The translations under genes and the position numbers were made by a program. A stretch of 64,000 nucleotides of DNA, taken from NCBI GenBank assembly GCA_035048495.1, contig CM068545.1, positions 42,712,450-42,776,449 of the forward strand. The letters run 5' to 3'. This DNA is from Euptelea pleiosperma. Taxonomy: Eukaryota > Streptophyta > Magnoliopsida > Ranunculales > Eupteleaceae. Shown here piece by piece: positions 1-9,570 of this stretch. The notes beneath the pieces are model-generated. The model did no database searches. It saw only the letters and a program-made list of their open reading frames with translations, and was not told where the DNA came from. The number at the start of each line of letters is the position of its first letter. Positions within the stretch are counted from its first letter, which is position 1.

Positions 1-381
1 GCACACATCTTGGCTTACATACTTTGATGTGAATTTAAAGTGCACAAACCGGAAGGCTAGGCAAGTCCAAATATTCCAAGGTAAGCGGCTAGAATTAATT
101 GTAAAACTAACAAGCAAACCGCCCACTAAGGCCACAAAGCCTAGTCAGGAACTCAAGATTCATACACATTCTTTCCTAAAGCTCAAATCCTTCTCATATT
201 AGCTTATATGCTTTGACAGAGACTTGGATCGTACACATCGAGGACCAGATGAATCTTCAAGTTCTCAATAGAATAAAATTCTATATTCCACATAGGAATT
301 TACAAGTATCGGGTATTTCTCTAAATTAAACAAAAGAACATTCATTGATATAAAAGCCTTCACAACATCTACAAAGTTCAC
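1..381. other. Unassigned sequence left of an LTR end
   Basis: No convincing reading frame, terminal repeat or RNA gene was seen. The stretch ends where an antisense Athila-like LTR terminus begins at about 382. It may be older repeat DNA into which that element inserted. Confidence 0.3.
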
Positions 382-949
382 TGATTTAGGGTTTTTCTGC
401 GTCGTTGGTTACAGAAACCCTAATATCAACATTATTTGTGAATTTTGAGACTTTTTCCTGCAAAATATCAACAATTCTCGCATAGTGGGAAGTGTCAGAT
501 ATCGATCCGCACTCGGATGGGTTAGCACATTAAGGACCATACAATATCGGAAAATTGCCAGAAAATAACGGAGAGATGAGAATGGTGGTGGTGGTTTAAA
601 ATTTAATTTTTTTTTCCTGTGGAGACGTTATTAAGATTATCACTCAAGAAATAGCTGAGGAATCAACTAATCAACAATCAAAACATGATAATGCAAAATC
701 GAGAATTTCATTGGAATTCATCTAAAAGTCCTTTACAATATTTCAAATAGAAAATAAAGATATAAAGCATGAAATTAAACTAGAAAGCAATGTAAAATAG
801 AGAGACTAGAGAGAGAAAGAAGAGAGATAGAGAGAGAAAGTTCTAAAGCCTAGGAGAGAAAGTGATCTTAGAGAGAAAAATAAGATAACTAGAGAGATCT
901 TGAGAGAGTGGAAGAGAGAGAAAAGTTTAAGAGAGAGAATCTTACCCTC
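382..949 (-). mobile_element. Antisense Athila-like LTR, 3' portion
   Basis: Read on the minus strand, this stretch ends with the signature shared by the Athila LTRs elsewhere in the window: a 'GATCCGCACTCGG' block, then a block related to 'CCAACGACGCAGAAAAACCC' just inside the CA terminus near 382. The inner part is rich in GAGAGA (CTCTCT in sense), like the region 3' of the GTAAG signal in the intact LTR at 29938-32569. Only this 3' part is present. At about 949 it is joined, at a GTAAG-like signal, to gag/protease sequence instead of the usual upstream LTR half. Confidence 0.65.
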
Positions 950-1505
950 GGGAAAGTCTAGAAGTAGACTCTCAATAGCACACAGTTTGTCGACAATATC
1001 GACATCAGTCAGCTCTTGAAAAATATTAACCTCTTCCTCGAGGTTGTCAAATGCTATCGACATATCCCTATCCCTACACCCGAAGTGTGCATCAGCGAAG
1101 GTGAGGAACGGTTGGTCTAGGACAACTAGCACCTATTATTTAGACACAACTCAGTGTTTGGAATGTTTGCTTTAGGTGCAGATGTAAAAGCATCAGAGGT
1201 AGATGGATCCTCTAAACTAGGTTCAGAAATCGGTGCTTGAAAGGGCACTGAAGATGGAGACACTGGCTAATCAATATTGTTGCATAATCCATTTATATTA
1301 TCAACCTCTATTTCCTCTGAGAAACTCTGGTTTTGGTACAAGGTTTGCGAATCCTCATTATGGACTGTGTCCTTGGCATTCTCCTCTGGATAGGCTATAG
1401 GTTGGCTAGGGAAGTTGACTGCCTCTCTCTCAAATTCTAACTGTTTTAGACAGTGTTCCCAGCTCTCCATGGAGTGCTGTTGTTGGATGGCAATGAGATC
1501 AAAAG
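950..1505 (-). pseudogene. Athila-like gag/protease fragment
   Basis: Two parts of an Athila polyprotein lie on the minus strand. From about 1505 down to 1140 is the glutamine-rich end of gag: it shares 'FPSQPIA' followed by a related stretch with the intact element near 35890, then a Ser/Pro/Thr-rich linker. From 1137 to 950 the protein matches the end of the protease region (a 'GCRD' and 'MSIAF' motif pair, also at about 36760-36790). The protease core between them is missing, so this is a deletion derivative with no catalytic Asp. The lower end runs straight into an LTR 3' half. Confidence 0.7.
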
Positions 1506-1553
1506 AAATTACATCACAAAGAAACAAGAGTGTAGACAGAAAAGCATGTTACC

Positions 1554-3521
1554 TCGAGGATTGACCGACTTAGCACCTCGAATGGGACCATGGGAGTGGT
1601 CAGATCAACATAACGTAGTCTGTCTCTAAGGAGACAGATTTGGTCAATAAGGTTGACTGCCACCCCAGGCTCCGTTATCGAGCTGTGTTCAGAGATCAGT
1701 TTCTCATCCCCCAGATGTTCGACCGACATCACATATGATTCCTCTCCATCAAATTCCCACAGACCTACAAGGGGATGTCTTCTCCAGTAAGCCTCCTTAT
1801 TTATCCAAGCGTCAATCAAGTGAAAAGCCATCCCACTAGGGAATGTGGATGCAAAAGTAGGCCTATCACCTGCAGATGTGTTGGGTCCGGCAACGTCTAG
1901 ACCTCTGGGGGGAGCTGGCAGTGGAATTATCGGGGATGATGTTGTTTGGATTCTGGGGGCATTCAGGCTGAACCCGGGTGGTGAAGACGGCACAACACCA
2001 ATAGCTGGCACAACTAGAGTAGCCAGCACAACAGCTACATCCAACACCATAGGAGCAGCTAGTAAAGAAGTTGAGATGAAGAGAGGAGCGGTGTTGACGT
2101 TAGTCATGGCAGCAACTGCGAACTCCGGCGCGAGGCCCTTCACCAACCTTCTCTTCTTTTTTGGAGGCAGGACATGAGCCACAAATGCTAACTTGCTGAC
2201 CCTCATTCGCTCCTTGCTGGCCATCTGAAAAAGTCAAAATGCGAGTATCAGAACTTATGAAATTAAGAAGACAAGGGTTCTAAAATTCAAAGACTAGGAC
2301 AAATATCTTACCTCTTGGCATTCAACCCTCTGGAGTTCTTGTGCAAAATCGTTCAACGACTCCTGGCAGCCGTTGGGATCCTGAAAGAACTCGGCAATTG
2401 GGAGATTACCCAAGAAAGATTCCAAGGCAGGGGGATGATGGGATTTCTTCATGACAAGAGGGATGTCAGGACTCCTAGAACCTCGAGATGGCAGGAATTG
2501 GCCGTCTTCTCGGAGAGACCATCGGTAGACCGGTGATTAAGTCCGGTATCAACCTCATTGGGTCTGGGCGTCCTGAGCCGGCAAATATCCCGTCAACCTC
2601 AGTCAATGTCCCAGTAGCGCATGTTGAGGTCCCGGCAGACGTCCTGGCAGCTTGACTTGAGGTCCTGGCACCTCTCAGACTCATAACAGATGTGGGCTCA
2701 CCCGAGAGATCCTAGATACGATATTCTGGCCGACAAGTTGGTTGTTGCTTCCAACATAAGAAAATACTATCAGTGGCAAGCAACAACTAACTTGTCGGGC
2801 AGTCATGCAACCCTTCCCGACAAGTCACAACAAGTAAAATATACACAAAGAGGAGCCAACCTCCATGGTTGAATCACATAATCACTCTATCGGCAACCAA
2901 GCCCCTTCTGTGCGCTCGTCATATTTCCAGCCACCCATCACCAATAGAGGATCGTCATGTTATCCTTTGTGTGTATTAGGCAGGCTGTCTATGAACTTCT
3001 ATGACTTGTTTCAGGCAGCTAGGGTCCAGAACCAATTGGGGTATGTGGCATCTGGACACCTCTTCATATAATACAAATAATCAATCTTGGTGAGACAAAT
3101 TTTGATCATACTGAAAAAGTTGACATACTCTATCCTACTGATCATACGCTAGACATTCCTGTGCATTTGCCCGGGAGCTCTGTCGTAGAAATGGAGGAGA
3201 TCCCTCACTAGAGGAGTTAGAGGGAAACACAACCCGAATTTCAATTGAGACCAACTTATGTTAATCTCATTTGAGCTGCTGGTTTCTCCATGGAGTATGC
3301 CACGGTTGATGAGGATAGAGGCAGGAATGCCAAATTCGGCCCTCAGACCCATAAAGAAAGGCTCATCAACAGGTGAGGTCCCCCACTGTTGGAATAGCAG
3401 GGTAAGAATCGATGGCCCTATCCAGAGAATCAGATGACGATTCGACCTCAGGAGCATGAGCCCCTTCAGGATCTTGTCCTACCAGCTTAGAGCTATCTTC
3501 CAAAACTAACTTTCCCCTCAT
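1554..3521 (-). pseudogene. Decayed antisense ORF, putative gypsy-type transposon (Transposase_28-like) protein
   Basis: A spliced, broken coding region on the minus strand. It starts at an ATG at 3521 with an acidic N-terminus and shifts frame near 3375. Residues such as 'KFGLCFPLTPLVRDLL' and 'APGQMH' then resemble the conserved core of plant 'putative gypsy type transposon' proteins (PF04195, from memory). Stops follow. A later exon (about 2312-2460) is joined to the 236-codon ORF at 1517-2224 by a good 87-bp intron (donor GAG|GTAAGA at 2311, acceptor TTTTCAG at 2225); reading frame continues across it. The last exon carries a basic 'KKKRR' stretch. Antisense extra ORFs between pol and the 3' LTR are known from Tat-lineage elements such as Grande; the adjacent polypurine tract and sense LTR fit that. 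Function unknown. Confidence 0.55.
2731..2797. repeat. Long hairpin with CTTGTCG arms
   Basis: Positions 2731-2750 and 2778-2797 form 20-bp inverted arms with one mismatch around a 27-nt loop. The arm ends carry the same CTTGTCG/CGACAAG words as the tandem array at 4380-4677, and another such pair follows at about 2790-2826. It lies in an apparently non-coding part of the antisense ORF region. Confidence 0.7.
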
Positions 3522-3730
3522 ACTGAATTAGAAAAAGATGAACAGGGAAGAAGAAAAATAGGCAGAAGAGGTTCAGAGAGAAGTACCAACTAATGTGAAG
3601 AAGCTTGAACGATCAAGAAGGGCAGTAACAAACTGAGAAGCACATGAACGAGCTTAAACATGGACGCATTATGAGCACAAAGAGAGTAGAACAAGAGAAT
3701 ACCAGAGTGAGACAGATGAACCAGGTTCCC

Positions 3731-3743
3731 TCTATTTATAAAG
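3731..3743 (-). promoter_or_regulatory. TATA box for the antisense ORF
   Basis: The minus strand reads TTTATAAATAGA here, a canonical plant TATA box (TATAAATA at 3740-3733). It lies about 210 nt upstream of the ATG at 3521, a reasonable distance for a plant 5' leader. It suggests the antisense ORF once had its own promoter rather than relying on the LTR. Confidence 0.5.
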
Positions 3744-4058
3744 CAAGAACCTGGGTTTAGCAAACCGCCTATCTGGCAGTACCAAACCCTCGGTGCCAAA
3801 ATTCAAAAAATTACTGACGATTTGACAACACTGTACGTCGAGATTCACATGCTTCAATCACCCATTCGACGGTCATACATCGGGCTTCACGCTCTTACAG
3901 ACACGTTAGCACATCGGTCATGCCAACAGACGCCACATTAAATGCGACGAACGACGGTAGAATGACCGATTAGGAGATGTAACAATTAAGGATTTGCCAA
4001 GTGAGATGAACGGTCAAGATCTTTTCTAGAAGAAATGTTTGACATTTTTAATCTTCTT

Positions 4059-4073
4059 GAAAAGGGGGGTTAA
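4059..4073 (+). other. Polypurine tract of a Tat-type element
   Basis: The purine run GAAAAGGGGGGTTAA stands immediately before a TGTGGTTATC terminus at 4074, as expected for plus-strand priming next to a 3' LTR. It sets the element's orientation as sense (+), which makes the ORF at 1554-3521 antisense to it. Confidence 0.55.
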
Positions 4074-4379
4074 TGTGGTTATCGTATTTTCCGTCCTATG
4101 AGATACCGACGCGTGTCCACGACAAATGACATGGTGTGCACTGAAAATTGACATCTAGCACCTCGGTGCTTGCGTGAATAAATGAATCGACGAGACTCCA
4201 GAGAGACATCCATCAACCTTTTTAGAAACACGTCAGACTTATCAAAAAATGACCCGTGTTAGAGAAGACATCAAGGAAGATGATTCTCGGGATAATACTT
4301 CCTAACATCCATTTTTATTGAACTAGTAGACATAACTTGTCCCAACAGAAAGGATATTATCAAGATATGCCTGGATGCT

Positions 4380-4677
4380 TCATCAAATCAAACTTGTCGG
4401 TTAGGCTTTCAACCCTTCCCAGCAAGTCCTTCAACAAATCAACTTGTCGATTAGGCTTTCAACCCTTCCCGACTAGTCCTTCATCAAATCAACTTGTCAG
4501 TTAGGCTTTCAACCCTTCCCAACAAGTCCTTCAACAAATCAACTTGTCGGTTAGGCTTTCAACCCTTCTCGACAAGTCCTTCATCAAATCAACTTGTCAG
4601 TTAGACTTTTAACTCTTTCCAGCAAACCTTCATCAATGAACTTGTCGGTCAAGCAAACAGTCTTTTTCGATAAGTGC
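4380..4677. repeat. 50-bp tandem array, each unit a potential hairpin
   Basis: About six units of 48-51 bp start at 4380, 4431, 4481, 4531, 4581 and 4630. Each has ACTTGTCGG near its start and a degenerate CCGACAAGT near its end, so most units can fold on themselves across a loop of about 18 nt containing the conserved word 'TTAGGCTTTCAACCCTT'. The last two units are more diverged. Confidence 0.85.
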
Positions 4678-4998
4678 AGACATCTTCTTTACGAAAAATA
4701 AATTGATAAGATGTCATAACCGTAAACCATCAACACGTCGATATCCATACAAAAGATGCTACATGGCATAAGATCTAGCCATTTGTTAAAACTCCCGCCA
4801 TTTCCATAAACGAATATCTGCCACAAAATAGTTCAGATCTAACTGAAAGGAGGAGGTTCAAATCTAACAGAAAGAGGAATGGTGTCGGACAAGATTCCTC
4901 TGAGATCATATCTAGCCAATGAGGAGTAGACAAGTGAAATAGAAGACAGGTCACTGACAAGCTACATATATCAGATGACCATAATAATAAAAAGGATC

Positions 4999-7900
4999 TG
5001 TCACGCCCCAAATTCGGATACCCAAATATGACCCAAAAATTCGATGATCGACCCGTACCCGAATCCAGAGTTGATCCATGAATGTCCCCTAGTGGTCCAA
5101 TTAGGTCAATTAGACTACTAAGGCTCATTCGAAAATCCACTAAATAAAAAAAGAGTCTAGATGTAGAAAATAAATAATTGAAATAATTCATATTTCAAAT
5201 AATTCAATCAATCAACTAAATGTGGAGAGAAAGAGATAAGAACATGCTCTCAATCAAAGGACCACATGCCCGTGAAAATAAATAAGTACTGTTTTAGAAC
5301 AATCAAAATAAAGTCTTCTAAAGTGTGGGATCGACTCCCAAATCCTCGCCGATCTCCTCGAATGTACCGGAGTCTTTCGCCTCAAAATCATCTCACGTAC
5401 CCGGCTCCTCAAAATCTGAAAATGGTATCGGTGTTGCACCATGAGCCGAGGCCCAGTAATACAACAATGTGCATGGTATGATATCATACTATATAAGTTT
5501 TTTAATCAAGGTATACATCTCAATCGTATAATAAGGATAACATGAATATGAGGGTGAATGCAAGTGAGTATAGGATGCAAATACAACTAGTACCCATAAC
5601 GACATAGGGTCTCCATCTCCTTCCTGGACTAGGGGCGGTCTTATCGACCCATCTGCAGGATATAATAACGTCTGGGGCCTTTTACCCTAGGGTACCGAAC
5701 CCTGATTAATTGATAAAACTAATATAAACATATATAATATACTTTAACCCCGTTCCCTTATGCACCACTTATATAAAATGACGTGATGATCATGGTATGA
5801 CAATAAGATGGTACTAGGGTTACATGGCATAAGCACACATGTATTTAACATTTAAATAAAAATATAAAATAAACACATGATCATCAAGAATAATAATATG
5901 GGAACGAACTAGGGTTAAACAATATGAATAACATATAAACGATCACCAAAGATCATGATCAACATCGATAAATAATATAAGTGAAAATCACAAGAGAATC
6001 CAATACTCTTTGGCTGAATCCTATGAGGGATCCATGACACAAGGTCGAACCCTAAAAAGGGATCCAAGACATTTGGCCGAACCCTATGAGAGATCCAAGA
6101 CACATGGGTGGGATCCCCATGCATACAAGTGTAGGTCAAACCATCTAGGGTTTAGTCAAACAATAAGGGATAACCCCTTAATAGTCAATAAGTCATGACC
6201 GAACCACTAAGGGTTCCCAAGGCCATTAATCATCCAAAATCCAAGAAATAGGATTTTTACAGAAAATGTATTTTCTTGTAAAAATCATAACTAAATAAAT
6301 ATAAATTAGAAAAATACAAACTCAATGGATTTGAAAACTATATTCACTGAGGTTTATATGAAAAATATTTATTTCTAAAATCTAAGTCGAAATTCTTAAA
6401 AGGTAGAATGCATAGAATCTGAAATTAGGTTTTGCATAAAAGGTCAGTACCTTAAAAAAATTACAGCCAAATAAATACATATCCTAAAAATATAAAATCA
6501 ACGGATCTGAAAAATAGATTCACATAGGTTTATAGGAAAAATAAATAGAAAAATATTTAGTTTCAAAATATATTTGTAAATCCTTAATCAATTGGACCGT
6601 ACAGAATTTGGAATTCAGGATCTTGCAGAAAAGTCCAGCACATTGTAAAAATTATAACTAAATAAATAAATATCAGAAAAATACAAACTCAACTAATTTA
6701 GAAACTAGATTCATAGGGGTATCTATGAAAAATAATTATAAAAATATTTTGATTCAAAATATAGATTGAAATCTTTAATGAAGTGGACTGTACATAATCT
6801 GGAATTCTGGGTTTTATAAAAAAATACAGTACCTTTGAAAAATCATAACTTAATAAATAAATATCTGAAAAATATATTCTCAACGGATTTAGAAAAAGAT
6901 TCATAAAGGTATCTATGAAAATATTTAGATTTAAAATATATATCAAAATCTTTAATTAAATAGACCGTACAGAATCTGAAATTCTTAGTTATGAAGAAAA
7001 GGACAGCACCTTAGAAAAATTATAACTAAATAAATATAAATCAAAAAAATATAAACTCAACTATTTTGGAAAATAGATTCATATAGGGTTTTGGAAAAAA
7101 TAATTAAAAAAATATTTAAGTCCTAAAAGTACCACAAAAATTATAAAGAAATGACTATCCGTTATGGACACCAAATAAGTTATGGCCAAACCCATCATGA
7201 TGGCACCAAACAATAATCAACTCAAAAAAAATATACTAAATCATGCCCAAATTAATTTATAATGAAGATCTACCATTATATAATGAAAGAAAAGTAATAA
7301 CTTGAAAAAGAACAAGCATATGATGGATCAAGCACACTTATTTTAAGGTTTCTTGAACTTTAATGGAAATCGAAAGTTTTTTCAAATTTGAAAGTCATCG
7401 GATCGTCCTCTCCTCGGAGTATGTTCTTCTATTCGGAGTCCCCATCAATTCTCTCTTCTTGCTCGAGCCCACCCAACAATCATAATACAAATAATCATTA
7501 TTTACTTAGACTATATTATATAATTTAAAGGTTCATACAACAAGGTATTGACACATGTCATACACACATAAATCACATAAAATAGTCTAAATACAAAAAA
7601 AAATTCAAAACCTTAGAAAAGTGTCAAGATGAACTCAGAATGACCCGAAAAATGATTCGCAGGTCTCACACTCATATTAAATAAATAAAATATAATTAAA
7701 TATTATTTTTGAAAAATATAAGAATGGTAGAAAAGTTTAAAATTTACGAAAATAATATTTTTGTTAAAATCTCCCGCTAAGGTTTTTATGTCTCAAGAAA
7801 GGTTCTAAATTTCTCAGGTAAGTTGGGAAGGATAAAATAGAAATATTTTTGGTGTCTCGGCCCCACAAAATAATTTTTTATATAAAAGTTCTAGAATGTT

Positions 7901-8126
7901 AGTTACGGAAAAGAAAAGTCTCCTGCAAGTTATAGTTCATTATTCTTAGCAAGAATTTAGTCCTAAAGAGCGAGTTTCAAAAATAGCAGGTTTTCAAAGT
8001 TGTCAGAATGAAATCAAATTAAATACCCATACTCAAGCATGATATCAAACTATAAAAATAATAATAGAAGTTTGAAAAAGTTTTAGGTTTGGTGAATTTA
8101 CCATAATACAAGTTCAGGGTATTACA
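4999..8126 (-). mobile_element. Chromovirus-type (Tekay/Del-like) solo LTR, antisense
   Basis: The + strand starts TGTCACGCCCC at 4999 and ends GGGTATTACA at 8126; read on the minus strand this is a TGTAATACCC...GGCGTGACA LTR. The same termini bound the LTR next to Tekay-like integrase at 60116-60636. Direct repeats GGATC (4994-4998 and 8127-8131) flank it exactly, and no internal coding sequence, primer site or polypurine tract lies between, so it is a solo LTR of 3,128 bp. It interrupts the Tat-type LTR. Confidence 0.8.
6245..7130. repeat. Degenerate tandem repeat of about 185 bp
   Basis: Four full units and one partial unit start near 6276, 6453, 6645, 6836 and 7013. Each opens with a phrase like 'AAAAATCATAACTAAATAAA', continues through 'CTCAACGGAT' and an 'AGATTCA' block, and closes with 'CAGAATCTG' and 'AGTACCTT'-like words. 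The array lies inside the solo LTR and is AT-rich and non-coding. Confidence 0.7.
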
Positions 8127-8479
8127 GGATCCTCTGAACCCTAAATCCCCAGATCTAAAACTCCAAAACTCAAAACCACTTGATCTCTCTCAAACCTTCT
8201 CCTAGAGAGAAAATAGGAAACAAAAGAATCTCATCTAGAGATTTTTATCATATAATATTCGAGTGTTATTCTATCTGTCATCTTAGGAACTTTCACTGAC
8301 TTGAGCGTCGGAGTGTTTTTGACACGTACACCACAACCACCGTTGGAGGAATTACTCAATCATCCGCAGCAAGGAAGAACTCCATGTCCAGAAGCTCCAG
8401 ATTCAATCAGTTCATCATATTAGCCTCGTGATACGAATCATATATACATTCCTCGAAGGAGATATTTTCCCCCACAACT

Positions 8480-8719
8480 ATGACCATTTCCTTTGACAAA
8501 GAAGTAGAATATATACTAGCTGATCGCCATGTGAGTAGGCGTGGAGTTTAGCCATACACAGCGTACTTGATGAAATAGAAGGGATTGCCTGAGAATGAAG
8601 CTAGTTGGGATCACACTGATACACTATGGCAATTCGAGGACAAGGTCACCAAGTTCTTTAAAGATAATGTGCCGAGACGTTGCGACAATAGGTTGGGGAG
8701 AGTGTTACATACTTACTAA
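8480..8719 (+). pseudogene. Chromovirus pol 3' end: chromodomain fragment
   Basis: One frame reads through a chromodomain-like sequence: an 'EVEYILADRHVSRRG' N-terminal strand, then 'AYLMK*KGLPENEASWD' with the usual aromatic/acidic pattern, then 'LWQFEDKVTKFF'. Two in-frame stops (near 8547 and 8573) inactivate it, one of them at the position of a usual Trp. The frame terminates just inside the adjacent LTR, as usual for chromovirus pol 3' ends. The upstream part is missing, apparently cut by the Tat-type LTR. The lineage within chromoviruses (Galadriel or Reina?) is not certain. Confidence 0.7.
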
Positions 8720-9189
8720 CTTGGACCAGATCAAGCCCGTTACAGGCCTATAACCAAGCCCGTTAACGTACCATTCCCTACAATCTACGATCTTCCAGAG
8801 TGCTCCAAGAATCATCCAATAAAGAAAGATTTCGGACCCTCTTATGTATGTAAACAATGGTGTACATAGTAAATCTGCATGTGTAGAGATTTCTAAAGTG
8901 TTCCTAACTGATAGATCGTCACCACTTGGCATGATCATGACCATTGGTTTCAAGGCTTCATGCCTATATAAAGGGATAAGCTCCCTCATTTGTAACCATC
9001 CAGAGTTGAGTAATATAAGTTTCCTTCTCCGAAACTCTCTTATGTGCTTTGTGTGCTTCTTGAGTAGGTGAAGTGCTTAGGGAAGTTAAGTCCTAAGTCA
9101 TTTATGGAAAGGCTAACTTGAGTAGTGAAGATGAACTAACTCAAGTGTCACACGGTCACTAGTATGGATGAAGGACTAGGTCTGTGACA
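8703..9189 (+). mobile_element. 3' LTR of the chromovirus fragment
   Basis: A polypurine tract (GGTTGGGGAGAG, 8691-8702) directly precedes TGTTACATAC at 8703, and the LTR ends GTCTGTGACA at 9189, giving a 487-bp LTR with TGT...ACA ends. A clear TATA box is inside. The matching 5' LTR is not in the window. Confidence 0.7.
8965..8973 (+). promoter_or_regulatory. LTR TATA box
   Basis: TATATAAAG lies in the middle of the 487-bp LTR, in the position expected for the U3/R promoter of a plant retrotransposon. Confidence 0.6.
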
Positions 9190-9570
9190 GAAAGCACGTG
9201 AAAAGACTTGAAAAGTTACCATGGGAATCTAGGTCATTACACCCTTATATGTGTAACCTATTTAAGATTTGTGACCGTGATATGTTGGCCCCACCTAACA
9301 TGTGTGGCTTTGATATGTGGACCATTTGACATGTGGTGCCATGATATATATATACACACACATGTAAGCAATGACAATTGTGGTATGATTTTGGTAAAAG
9401 ATAGGAAAGGGTTGAAGAGTGGAAAAAGAACATACCACCTTAAAAATGGTGTGTTATTGTTTTATAATTCTTGCCTAGTGGAATCTAAATTTTACTTCAA
9501 AATTGTGTTTGCCATCGAACAAACACTCAAAAAATCCAAAATTTGGAAAGAAATATTTCAAGGATAGGAT
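9190..9570. other. Unassigned spacer between two retroelements
   Basis: Low-complexity, AT-rich sequence with several dispersed 'GACATGTGG/GATATGTGG'-like words (9290-9345) and a short TA/CA run (9351-9363). No gene or terminal repeat was seen. Its last 5 bp, AGGAT, are the target duplication of the Copia element that follows. Confidence 0.4.

Larger units (their letters stand above)
4074..8476 (+). mobile_element. Tat-lineage 3' LTR, split by a later solo LTR
   Basis: The LTR begins with TG at 4074 after the polypurine tract. It contains the 50-bp array at 4380-4677 and resumes at 8132 after an inserted solo LTR. Near its end (8293-8319) is a 'GACTTGAGCGTCGGAGTG' motif that I recognise from many plant Tat/Retand-type LTRs. 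The 3' end is placed at a CA near 8476, where chromovirus coding sequence begins; that boundary is inferred because the other flank is outside the window. Without the insertion the LTR would be about 1.27 kb. Confidence 0.5.

Noticed and set aside
1845..2177. Plus-strand 110-codon frame
   Set aside because: It is the shadow of the minus-strand exon at 1517-2224, which has splice sites and codon-level continuity.
4380..4677. Possible CRISPR-like array
   Set aside because: The units are direct tandem repeats without unique spacers in a plant LTR.
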